A stretch of DNA of 42,275 bases from JBEBSD01 sp040394475 (GTDB taxonomy: Bacteria > Bacteroidota > Bacteroidia > Cytophagales > Spirosomataceae): contig JBEBSD010000055.1 of assembly GCA_040394475.1 (NCBI GenBank), positions 1 through 42,275 on the forward strand, read 5' to 3'. The position numbers were made by a program, and so were the translations under genes. The notes under the pieces were generated by a model. That model worked only from the letters and a program-made list of their open reading frames with translations. It ran no database searches and was not told where the DNA came from. Below, piece by piece: positions 9,914 through 17,076 of this stretch. Each line of letters begins with the position of its first letter. Positions within the stretch are counted from its first letter, which is position 1.

Positions 9914-10015
9914 GCGTAGTTTGCTTATTTAGCCGCTTGTGGTAGCTGCAGCCCGAAGGTAATGCCGCTACCGCAAAAACTCAGGAAAAAATACTCCTTA
10001 CTGAAAAGCCGGTAG

Positions 10016-10876
10016 TTAATGCTGATGAAAAGCCTGTGAGACAAACTCAAGCACAGCCGGCAGCGAGGCCCGCCAGTAGGTCCAGGTATGTCCGCCGTCG
10101 CGGATACGGAACTCGTGGGGAATCTCCCGCTTTTTCATCGCGATATGCACCAGGCTGTTTCCTTCATACAGGAAATCATCGTCGCCGCAGTCGATATACC
10201 ACCGCACCGACTTCTTCAGGGAATCCGGGAGGTTGTTGACCAGGGCGAGGACGCTTTGGCGGTTGTAATACCCGGTGACTTCCGGGTCGGTGGGGGTCGC
10301 GTTGTTCCTGGAAAGGTATTTTCTGGCATCTTCAGGAGTCAGCGGACCTGCGGAAGCGCTCAGCGGACACGCCGACGAGAAGAGCTCGGGGTGCCGGAGG
10401 GCATATACAAAACTTCCGCCGCCGCCCATGGAAAGCCCGGCGATGGCCCGGTACCGCTTTTCGCCCTTGATCCGGTACTTTTGCTCTACGTAGGGTATCA
10501 ATTCCTGGAAAAAGAAATCTTCATACGGCCAGTCGCCCTTAGGGTCATTGAAATACCCCCGCCGGCCCGTATTTGCGTCGGGCATAACGATGACCATCGG
10601 CGTAGCCGACCCGTCGCGGATAGCGCTATCGGCGATCCGGAGCACTTCGCCGAACTGCACCCAGCCCGTCTGGTCGTCACCGGCGCCATGAAGCAGGTAC
10701 AGCACCGGATAGCTTCGCTGGGAGGTTTCGTAATCAGGCGGAAGGTATATAGCAAATTTCCGTTCAGACTTCAGCAGTTTGCTGGGAAGGGTCAGGTTGT
10801 CGAACACCTTGCCCGATTGCGGGAAGGCCGTATGGGCAAAGCCGACCAGGGCACATAAGGCGAATATCCGGTTCAT
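10016..10876 (-). CDS. secreted esterase D / feruloyl-esterase-like alpha/beta hydrolase
   Basis: A 286-residue exported serine esterase of the esterase D / XynZ feruloyl-esterase group. It begins with a signal peptide (ending TAFPQ). The family hallmarks are present: AIYLPPDY, LYLLHGAGDD, the nucleophile elbow GLSMGGGG near residue 148, the acid in DCGDDD and the histidine in GGHTWTYW near 261, so the triad looks complete. Members split ester bonds on plant polysaccharides or short acyl esters; the true substrate is not evident. It is transcribed away from the toxin-antitoxin remnant and has no operon partner nearby other than the regulator gene 166 bp downstream. Confidence 0.85.
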   Translation of the reverse strand: MNRIFALCALVGFAHTAFPQSGKVFDNLTLPSKLLKSERKFAIYLPPDYETSQRSYPVLYLLHGAGDDQTGWVQFGEVLRIADSAIRDGSATPMVIVMPDANTGRRGYFNDPKGDWPYEDFFFQELIPYVEQKYRIKGEKRYRAIAGLSMGGGGSFVYALRHPELFSSACPLSASAGPLTPEDARKYLSRNNATPTDPEVTGYYNRQSVLALVNNLPDSLKKSVRWYIDCGDDDFLYEGNSLVHIAMKKREIPHEFRIRDGGHTWTYWRASLPAVLEFVSQAFHQH

Positions 10877-10987
10877 AGGGTCTGGAATAAATTCTCCTTA
10901 TTAAAAGAATCGTTGCTTTTCGAACTACTGCATCCGGACGGCGTATTACTGGCTTATACTAACCATAAAACACACAAGTCTCTTCCC

Positions 10988-11280
10988 ATGGAACTACACA
11001 CATCCATCATCAAAGAAATCAAAGCGCTTATCCTTCAAAGCAGGGAACAGGAGCTTTTCAAAAAGTTAAATGATTTTATCTGGGAGTTCAGGACACTATA
11101 TGGGAACAAAGTGTACCGGCTTTTTCATTTTGGGACAGAACCGGTGGAAAAGACACTTTGGTTGTGGCTATGCACGGCATCCTGAAAAAGACGCAGAAAA
11201 CCCCATTAAAAGAAATAAAAAAGGCTGAGGAAATCTGAAACCAGTATTTAGCACAAAAATCCAAACGAAAATCACCATGA
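10988..11280 (+). pseudogene. HigB/RelE-family toxin, frameshifted and with premature stop
   Basis: The frame starting at the ATG at 10988 reads a RelE/ParE-superfamily toxin N-terminal half (MELHTSIIKEIKALI to FIWEFRTLYGNKVYRLF). It then breaks in the T-run at 11121-11125; one extra T would continue as SFWDRTGGKDTLVVAMHGI and LKKTQKTPLKEIKKAEEI, the conserved end of phage-derived Gp49-like/HigB toxins. In that second frame a TGA occurs at 11236-11238, 13 codons before the TGA at 11278-11280, which overlaps the antitoxin ATG (ATGA). The overlap is the normal arrangement for toxin-antitoxin operons and marks the ancestral end. The lesions predict no active toxin. Confidence 0.75.
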
Positions 11281-11585
11281 AAACAGCACTGAAAACGACT
11301 CGCCTCGACGTCATGATCAACAAACACATCGGCATGCGGGGAACTCCCGAAAGGGAAGCATTTGAGAATGAGCTCCGTATCGATTTACTGGGACAAGCGA
11401 TCAAACAGGCCCGACAGGAGCGCAACCTTACTCAGGAACAATTAGGTGAGCTGGTAGGTGTTCAGAAGGCGCAAATCTCCAAGACTGAAAACAGCATAAA
11501 AAACGCCCGTTTTGAAACCATCCTGAAAGTCTTCGACGCACTAGGCGCCAAGGTCAGCTTTCGGGTAGCGCTTATTTCAGGTTAG
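11277..11585 (+). CDS. HigA-type XRE-family antitoxin
   Basis: A 102-residue DNA-binding antitoxin downstream of the broken HigB-like toxin. The helix-turn-helix spans about residues 38-92 (GQAIKQARQERNLTQEQLGEL, then VQKAQISKTEN). The start at 11277 overlaps the ancestral toxin stop by the ATGA arrangement, supporting co-transcription. The frame is intact, so the antitoxin persists without a working partner and may now act only as a repressor of its own promoter or against related toxins elsewhere. Confidence 0.8.
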   Translation: MKTALKTTRLDVMINKHIGMRGTPEREAFENELRIDLLGQAIKQARQERNLTQEQLGELVGVQKAQISKTENSIKNARFETILKVFDALGAKVSFRVALISG

Positions 11586-11604
11586 CGCATACGCTAACAT
11601 CGCC

Positions 11605-11915
11605 TCACTCATACTGATAATGCATTTCAAGGGTTACATCCCTTTGAATTTTCGAGACCAGCGATGTAAAACCGAACCACTCTCCTCCTCCGGGATTTCT
11701 TCTTTGTCCCCCGACGAGCACCTGCAGCAAATAGCCGTCACCATTCCTTAACACGACTTGCTTCATCCGGCTGATGTTGACAGAAGCTTCGTTTGCCGTG
11801 CCGCCGGCGGCGTTCATACCGACAAGAAGCGTACTCGTGGCGAAGTTTATCGGGCGCAGGTCGATAAAAGTACATTTTAGCTGAAACAGGTTCCCTGAGA
11901 AGGATTTGTAAAAAT
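11605..11915 (-). pseudogene. 3' remnant of an unidentified gene
   Basis: The minus strand is open from an in-frame TGA near 11915 to a stop at 11605 and reads a beta-rich segment (YKSFSGNLFQLKCTFIDLRP, then ASVNISRMKQVVLRNGDGYL, then WFGFTSLVSKIQRDVTLEMH). An internal ATG at 11817 gives only 70 residues. I do not recognise the family. The lack of a start codon near the open end and its position between a broken toxin module and the regulator suggest a truncated C-terminus, but a small intact gene is not excluded. Confidence 0.3.
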
Positions 11916-11917
11916 AT

Positions 11918-11942
11918 CAAACTAAGTTTGTATCTTGTTTAG
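11918..11942 (+). promoter_or_regulatory. palindrome and operator-like half-site upstream of the XRE-cupin regulator
   Basis: A perfect inverted repeat CAAACT-A-AGTTTG (11918-11930) is followed by TGTTTAG at 11936-11942, the same 7 bp that form the core of each arm of the palindrome found before the two target operons. It lies 30-54 bp before the regulator ATG, where an autoregulatory site would be expected. No clear -33/-7 pair is seen. Confidence 0.4.
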
Positions 11943-11971
11943 CTGACGATTCTTAATAGAAAAATAAATTA

Positions 11972-12541
11972 ATGGGAGAGGCCTTTTTGCTGGAAGTAAG
12001 TAAACGCGTTAAAGAAAACAGATTAGAAAAGAAGCTTACCATACAGGAGCTTGCCGACAGGTGTAAAGTAAGTAAAGGGTTTATCTCCCAGGTCGAAAAC
12101 GGCCGGACGGTCCCCTCCTTACCGGTGATTTTCAACATCATTCAGGCGCTGGATATGGAGGTAGGGCGTTTTTTTGAGAATATTCATACGAATGAGCCAA
12201 CCATTTTAATACAGAAAAAGGAAGACTACGAGGCTTTTCAGAAAGAAGAAGCAGTCGGTTTTTACTATAATAGAATTTTTACGCGTAGTATCGGATCATC
12301 GACAACCGATTTTGTGCTGCTGGAACTAAAAAAAAATGCGTTCCGGGAGGAAGTTTCTACGGATGCCTACGAGTTCAAGTATATGTTGAAAGGAAGTGTC
12401 GAATACAGGATCAGCGGAGCGACCTATCTGTTGAAGGAAGGAGACTCACTGTTTTTTGACGGGAGGCTTCCGCATGTGCCCAAATGTGTTGGTGGGGATG
12501 CCTGCCAGATGCTCATCATCTATTTTTTTAACGGCGCTTAG
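11972..12541 (+). CDS. XRE-family transcriptional regulator with C-terminal cupin domain
   Basis: A 189-residue cytoplasmic regulator. An N-terminal XRE helix-turn-helix (about 8-63; LTIQELADRCKVSKGFISQV) is joined to a small-molecule-sensing cupin barrel (about 110-185; YEFKYMLKGSVEYRI, LLKEGDSLFFDGRLPHVPK). Such XRE-cupin proteins (SutR/PuuR-like) usually sense a metabolite in the cupin and often control a neighbouring catabolic operon. The gene stands directly before the SusCD/phosphonate block, and its own upstream region carries a half-site of the palindrome placed at both operon promoters, so it is the best candidate for the block's regulator. The ligand could be AEP or a breakdown product; that is inference. 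Confidence 0.85.
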   Translation: MGEAFLLEVSKRVKENRLEKKLTIQELADRCKVSKGFISQVENGRTVPSLPVIFNIIQALDMEVGRFFENIHTNEPTILIQKKEDYEAFQKEEAVGFYYNRIFTRSIGSSTTDFVLLELKKNAFREEVSTDAYEFKYMLKGSVEYRISGATYLLKEGDSLFFDGRLPHVPKCVGGDACQMLIIYFFNGA

Positions 12542-12811
12542 TGATGAAATTTGCCTTGACGTCGGCTGTGCCGGTAGACCTCTCCGCCTGATATAGGATT
12601 TTAGCCAATTTGTCCTTCAGAAATCTTTCTGATGTAGCCAGTCAACCTTCTATGAGCTTGAGTGACACGACGACTCCCGTTTGGGGGCCGTACGGTAGTT
12701 CTTCAGGCCTTTTTTTTCTGATTTTGTGTGAATACCGGATAATATTTGGCGAATGTTATTTAAAGTGGCCAATTATTAACACATTCTTAAAAATCATCAA
12801 CAAAAAAATAG

Positions 12812-12853
12812 GTAAACAATGTTTAGTTTTGCTAAACATTTTTATTAACTTTC
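12812..12853 (+). promoter_or_regulatory. promoter and palindromic operator of the SusCD operon
   Basis: A perfect inverted repeat AATGTTTAG-N5-CTAAACATT occupies 12818-12840. Five bases later is TAACTTTC (12846-12853), 7 of 8 matching the Bacteroidota -7 consensus TAnnTTTG. The left arm falls where the -33 element should be. Thirty bases (12812-12841) are identical to 28571-28600, upstream of the phosphonatase-like gene. This geometry is typical of an operator that controls RNA polymerase access. Confidence 0.7.
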
Positions 12854-12862
12854 GTTTGGAAA

Positions 12863-12934
12863 ATGAAAAAGCGTATGTCACTCAAACCAATGGACCTCTA
12901 TCCGACCAGCGCGTGGGCCGGGGAGAAACAGTAA
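12863..12934 (+). CDS. possible 23-codon leader peptide
   Basis: A short open frame (MKKRMSLKPMDLYPTSAWAG, then EKQ and stop) begins 9 bp after the -7 element at 12846-12853 and ends 12 bp before a strong hairpin. Position suggests a leader-peptide plus attenuator arrangement in the long untranslated region before susC, but there is no run of repeated codons and no comparison to support translation. Confidence 0.2.
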   Translation: MKKRMSLKPMDLYPTSAWAGEKQ

Positions 12935-12946
12935 TTAAAGAGTGTT

Positions 12947-12970
12947 AATCCCCGTCATTTTCCGGGGATT
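12947..12970 (+). terminator. hairpin in the SusCD leader, possible attenuator
   Basis: Perfect 8-bp stem AATCCCCG / CGGGGATT with an 8-nt loop (12955-12962). It has no U-tract after it, so it is not a classic intrinsic terminator. It lies about 90 nt after the predicted transcription start and 360 nt before the susC start. The rest of the 12,971-13,329 gap holds only a small inverted repeat (TTTCAA-AG-TTGAAA at 13215-13228) and no convincing gene. Confidence 0.4.
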
Positions 12971-13329
12971 GACCGGATTGCAGATTGCGGCCTTTTAGTT
13001 GACAGGAAAGATGATTGAATCTGACTAACCCTCCAACCGGTGTTTGGGATAATTTCCGGATATCAGAATAGCTGACCGGATACCGTTCGGATCACTACGT
13101 TTATCTTCAGCCGGAATGGGAAGGTCGCCTTGGAAGGCCAACCGACTGCGTGGCAGATTATTGGCCAGGCCGTGCCTTTTTACATGCACAAGTTTACTTT
13201 TTGGGCTTTTTGCTTTTCAAAGTTGAAAGTTTTGATCTGTGCCCGTCGTCAAAGTCGGCGGCTTGAAAATGATATGCTTATGTGGAAAATTAAACAAAGT
13301 CCGTTGGTACGAATTTTAAAACAAGAGTT

Positions 13330-15738
13330 ATGAAACAATTATCCAAGTACTTTTGGAAGTCGGCAAGGGTGCTTCTGGCATCTTCGGTTTGGATGACGCA
13401 GGTTTACGCCCAGGAGGAGCTGATTATCGATAGCCTTATCCAATCCAATCGTGCCGGTTTCGAGAACACGCTGCAAGGAAATGTGGCGGGGCTGCGGATA
13501 AAAAGCTGGTCGGGCACAGCAGGTGTGCAATCGACGATCAACCTCCGTGGACTGAGCCTGGACCCTACGCACGATGCAACACAGCCGCTCGTTTTGATCA
13601 ATGGCGTTCCGATAATAGTCAATCCCTCCCCGGTAACCGGCATTAATCCGCTAAGCTATTTCTCTCCGGATCAGATTGAACGCGTCGAGATTATTAAATC
13701 GATTGACCGCCTGGCGGCATATGGTGTGCAGGCGCCCAACGGAGCGATTAACCTGATTATGAAAGAGGGAAAAACCGGGCCGCTGCATGTAAGGGCGTCG
13801 GCTTCCGTGGGAATTAATTTCCTGAGTGATATCGACTACCGTAAGGACGCTTTCTATGGTTTCAACACCATCGCCCGCCGCGTGACATACGGACAGGGAG
13901 CGGCTATTCACGAACAAAATATCCTGGTCGACGGGGGAGGCGACTTTGGCTCCTACCTTTTCGGGCTGAACAACCATCAGGACGGAGGAGTTGTAAAATC
14001 TTCTTCTTTTGGGCGACAGTCGCTGTTTTTGAATGCCAAATACAATATCTCCCCCAGGTTGACTGCCCGTTTTTATAACAACCTGGCGCTTGCTTCCAGA
14101 GAAGGACGCTATGCCGGGGAGTACAACCGTGAACTTCTTCTTCCAGTTATCGGTGATGAATCGTTCTTTATGGATAAAAAGCGGAACGTCGCTTTTCTGT
14201 CATCGATAGGATTGCGCTACGAGCTGGCCTCCGGTCTCACTGTGAGTACATTGGCCGGATTGTCGTATGAAGGCGCCGGCAGGGATGTGTATGTTCCTTC
14301 CAATATCCTGAAAGGAAGTATTTTCGCTTCAAGCGAAGCCTTAAAAAGGCAACTGATCAGCATCAACACCTCGCTGAACTACCAGCACGAATTTTCCTCC
14401 GATTGGAAGATGGATGTGAAGCTCGGACATGAGCTCAGGACCACCGATAATCGCCTGACGTCGGTAGACGGGAGCCGGAGCCTGGAAAGCGGCGGCTCAA
14501 ACTATGTGAAGGTGGTCACCGGGTACAACGCTAACCAGACGGAAGCGCTTTCCGACCATGAGATTGAACGGATAATAGGTTTGTATGGAGTCGGGAAATG
14601 GAGCTATAAGGACGACTTGCAGCTCAACCTGGCACTCCGTACGGACGGCAGTTCACGCTATCGGCAAAAGTGGGGTTTTTACCCTGCTTTGGGTTTCGTA
14701 TATAAACTAGCGAACAGACTGAAAATACCCGTTACGGTCAGTGCTTCCGCTGGAAAATCGGGTATGTTGAACCGCCCGGAAGTCTACAGAGGAGAGCTGG
14801 TTGGCAAGGGGGATTATTTCAGCGGAAATGAGCTGGGAGTGGGCCAGTTATATGCTGCTTTCCACGATGCCAAAAGTGTGGATGTCTACCAGGTTGATGC
14901 CGGAGTATTGTTCGGGCTGACGCCCTCCTTGACACTCGCCCTGGACTATTTCCACAAAACATACAGTGATTTCGCCTACAGAAGGTATCTCTCCAATATT
15001 CACGGCCTGGACTATCGGTACGAAACCGGCGGAAAAATCAGCTTGTCGGGTTTTGAAGTAACATTGAATGGGAAGTGGGTTCGGACGGAGCAGTTTTCCT
15101 GGTCCTCTAACTTAAATATGGCGGCTTTCAATAACAAAATGAAAGAGCTGCCCGCCGACGTCGCGGCGACAAGCTTTTCCTATCTAGCCACGCTGGTCAA
15201 AGGTGACCCGGTAACCTCGGTGATCGCCTATGAATCAGGCAGCGCGAAAGTAATCGGGAACAGCGAACCCAGACTCTTCGGAGGTTTCAGCAATATCCTG
15301 CAATACAAGGACTTTTCTGCCGGCTTTACCCTCGCCTTCTCGTCTGCTGCCGATGTCATCGCAGCATCTTTGGCCAGCCGTTATGCTATAGCAGCTGTCG
15401 GGGATCAATTTCCAGGAAAAAGCTCGGAAACACCGTATTATTTCCTGGAAGGCGACGAGAGAACAGCGGTATACCAGGGCATCAGAACGATCGAAAACGG
15501 CAGTTTTATCCGGTTGAGTAAGGTGGAGGTCGCCTATCACCTGGGCGATAACCTGAAAAAAAGCCTGTCGATAAGTGATTTAAAGCTGTTTTTACGAGGA
15601 GACAACCTCGTCATGCTATCCAGATACAGCGGGATAAACCCGGAGGAGAACCTTACCGGAATCCGGAAGGCCGACCTTTCCCTTACAGGCACGCCACTTC
15701 CTGCTTCGGTTGTACTGGGGTTGAAACTTGTTTTTTAG
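13330..15738 (+). CDS. SusC-like TonB-dependent outer-membrane transporter, short form (first pair)
   Basis: An 802-residue outer-membrane beta-barrel of the SusC/RagA family, expected to import a large or conjugated ligand together with the SusD lipoprotein encoded 14 bp downstream. A signal peptide ends at VYAQ. The plug domain follows at once (FENTLQGNVAGLRI, TINLRGLS, PLVLINGVPI, IERVEIIKS, YGVQAPNGAINLI), then the barrel, ending in the usual aromatic C-terminus (LKLVF). The N-terminal carboxypeptidase-regulatory-like domain found in most SusC proteins, including the second copy here, is absent, which explains the length of about 200 residues below average. The frame is intact and the plug complete, so this looks like a genuine short form. 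Confidence 0.85.
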   Translation: MKQLSKYFWKSARVLLASSVWMTQVYAQEELIIDSLIQSNRAGFENTLQGNVAGLRIKSWSGTAGVQSTINLRGLSLDPTHDATQPLVLINGVPIIVNPSPVTGINPLSYFSPDQIERVEIIKSIDRLAAYGVQAPNGAINLIMKEGKTGPLHVRASASVGINFLSDIDYRKDAFYGFNTIARRVTYGQGAAIHEQNILVDGGGDFGSYLFGLNNHQDGGVVKSSSFGRQSLFLNAKYNISPRLTARFYNNLALASREGRYAGEYNRELLLPVIGDESFFMDKKRNVAFLSSIGLRYELASGLTVSTLAGLSYEGAGRDVYVPSNILKGSIFASSEALKRQLISINTSLNYQHEFSSDWKMDVKLGHELRTTDNRLTSVDGSRSLESGGSNYVKVVTGYNANQTEALSDHEIERIIGLYGVGKWSYKDDLQLNLALRTDGSSRYRQKWGFYPALGFVYKLANRLKIPVTVSASAGKSGMLNRPEVYRGELVGKGDYFSGNELGVGQLYAAFHDAKSVDVYQVDAGVLFGLTPSLTLALDYFHKTYSDFAYRRYLSNIHGLDYRYETGGKISLSGFEVTLNGKWVRTEQFSWSSNLNMAAFNNKMKELPADVAATSFSYLATLVKGDPVTSVIAYESGSAKVIGNSEPRLFGGFSNILQYKDFSAGFTLAFSSAADVIAASLASRYAIAAVGDQFPGKSSETPYYFLEGDERTAVYQGIRTIENGSFIRLSKVEVAYHLGDNLKKSLSISDLKLFLRGDNLVMLSRYSGINPEENLTGIRKADLSLTGTPLPASVVLGLKLVF

Positions 15739-15752
15739 AAAAAACTCATTCA

Positions 15753-17048
15753 ATGAAAACAATGAAACGATTGAAACTTTGGAGGTTCGTACCGGTAATT
15801 GTACTGGCTTTCATCTCCTGCAATGACTACCTGACCGTCGATCCTGACAACAGCACGGTGACGGAAGGGTACTATAACGCGTCTCAGCGTATAGAACAGG
15901 CGGTGATAGGTACGTATGTAGATCTCAGAAGAGCGTTAGTGTCGAACCACGCCTGGCTGATGTATGGAGAGGCCAGGGCCGGAGATCTGGCGGTGGCAGC
16001 AGATTTCTCTTCCTATGTGGTGAGTCAGAAGCTGACTGCAGACAACTTTGAATTGAAGGCGCTCAGTGACTGGGGCTATTTTTACGATGTCATCAAAAGC
16101 GCCAACGACGTACTGGATATCGTAGAAGAAGCCGACGGAGAAACACTGACGGACTATCAGCACAATCTGTACAAAGGGGAGGCATTGGCGCTTAAATCAC
16201 TGGCCTACTTTTACCTGGCCCGCATATGGGGAGAAATACCTTCTGCTGAACGGGCTGATTTCGGGCAAAGATTGAGCGGAACAGCCGCTGTTGACAAAGC
16301 GGCCGGATTTGCCCGGGAATCAGTTGCATTACTTCCCTGGCTGCTCCTGAATGATGATGGAATCGAAAGCGCAGCCCTTTCGGCAATCAGGTTCAATAAA
16401 ACAGCTGCCACGCTGCTGCTCGCCCAGATAGAATTATGGAGTGGTAAAGGACAAGAAGCCTACACGGCACTGATACAGCTTTATAGCGATAACGCCGACG
16501 GAAAGCTTTCGGCTTTCGCCCTTTCCATGGGGGCAGACAGACGTACGGTTATACCCCAAACGCCGTTGAACGCAAGTGTTGTATCGATGCCCGTTACGAC
16601 ATTAAACAGTATTTATCCCCAGGAGGATCAGCGCCGCAGCCGCCTTTTTTCGATTTCTCAGACACAGGCGACGCTCATTGTGAGGGACCAGACCTTACTG
16701 CCGCTATTAAAGCTGGACGAACTGGATCTGTTGCTGGCAGAAGCGGTGTGGCGCTCAGGGCGAATGGATGAAGCAAGGGAGCTGCTGGTGAAAGCCGCGG
16801 ATGGTGCAGTTGAAGACTACAGTGAGCTTGCCGGATCCGATTTTGAGGATGCTCTTCTGCTGGAGCGTCAGCGTATCCTCGTCGGTACAGGCCAGCGCTT
16901 TTTTGATCTTATAAGATTCGGGAAAGTAAGTCAGTATGTGCCGGCCCTATCGGCAGACGACGTCGCAAATGGAGCCGGCTACTGGCCTTTGTCACCGCAG
17001 AGCATCAGGGGGAACTCCTGGAATCAGAATAGTTTTTGGTCTCGTTAA
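15753..17048 (+). CDS. SusD/RagB-like surface lipoprotein (first pair)
   Basis: A 431-residue lipoprotein that should cap the first SusC barrel and bind its ligand at the cell surface. The lipobox ends at the Cys of AFISCNDYL. Family hallmarks include NDYLTVDP, the helical TPR-like core (NLYKGEALALKSLAYFYLAR) and the closing FDLIRFGK and W-rich C-terminal motif (GYWPLSPQSI). It is shorter than typical 480-600-residue SusD proteins, in step with the short SusC partner. It starts 14 bp after susC and lies 28 bp before the second susC, indicating one transcript. Confidence 0.85.
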   Translation: MKTMKRLKLWRFVPVIVLAFISCNDYLTVDPDNSTVTEGYYNASQRIEQAVIGTYVDLRRALVSNHAWLMYGEARAGDLAVAADFSSYVVSQKLTADNFELKALSDWGYFYDVIKSANDVLDIVEEADGETLTDYQHNLYKGEALALKSLAYFYLARIWGEIPSAERADFGQRLSGTAAVDKAAGFARESVALLPWLLLNDDGIESAALSAIRFNKTAATLLLAQIELWSGKGQEAYTALIQLYSDNADGKLSAFALSMGADRRTVIPQTPLNASVVSMPVTTLNSIYPQEDQRRSRLFSISQTQATLIVRDQTLLPLLKLDELDLLLAEAVWRSGRMDEARELLVKAADGAVEDYSELAGSDFEDALLLERQRILVGTGQRFFDLIRFGKVSQYVPALSADDVANGAGYWPLSPQSIRGNSWNQNSFWSR

Positions 17049-17076
17049 CTCAGCAACAGCAAAGCATTAAATCCAA

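Noticed and set aside
12690..12718. GGCC followed by a run of eight T, possible terminator of the regulator gene
   Set aside because: The stem is only 4 bp unless G-U pairs are counted, and it is about 150 bp after the stop codon.
12610..12948. A 112-residue open frame on the + strand before susC
   Set aside because: It crosses the predicted promoter and palindrome, has a skewed composition and resembles no protein family, so the region is better read as regulatory.
13130..13333. A 67-residue open frame directly before susC
   Set aside because: It overlaps the susC start and has low-complexity, non-protein-like content; no ribosome-binding site was seen.
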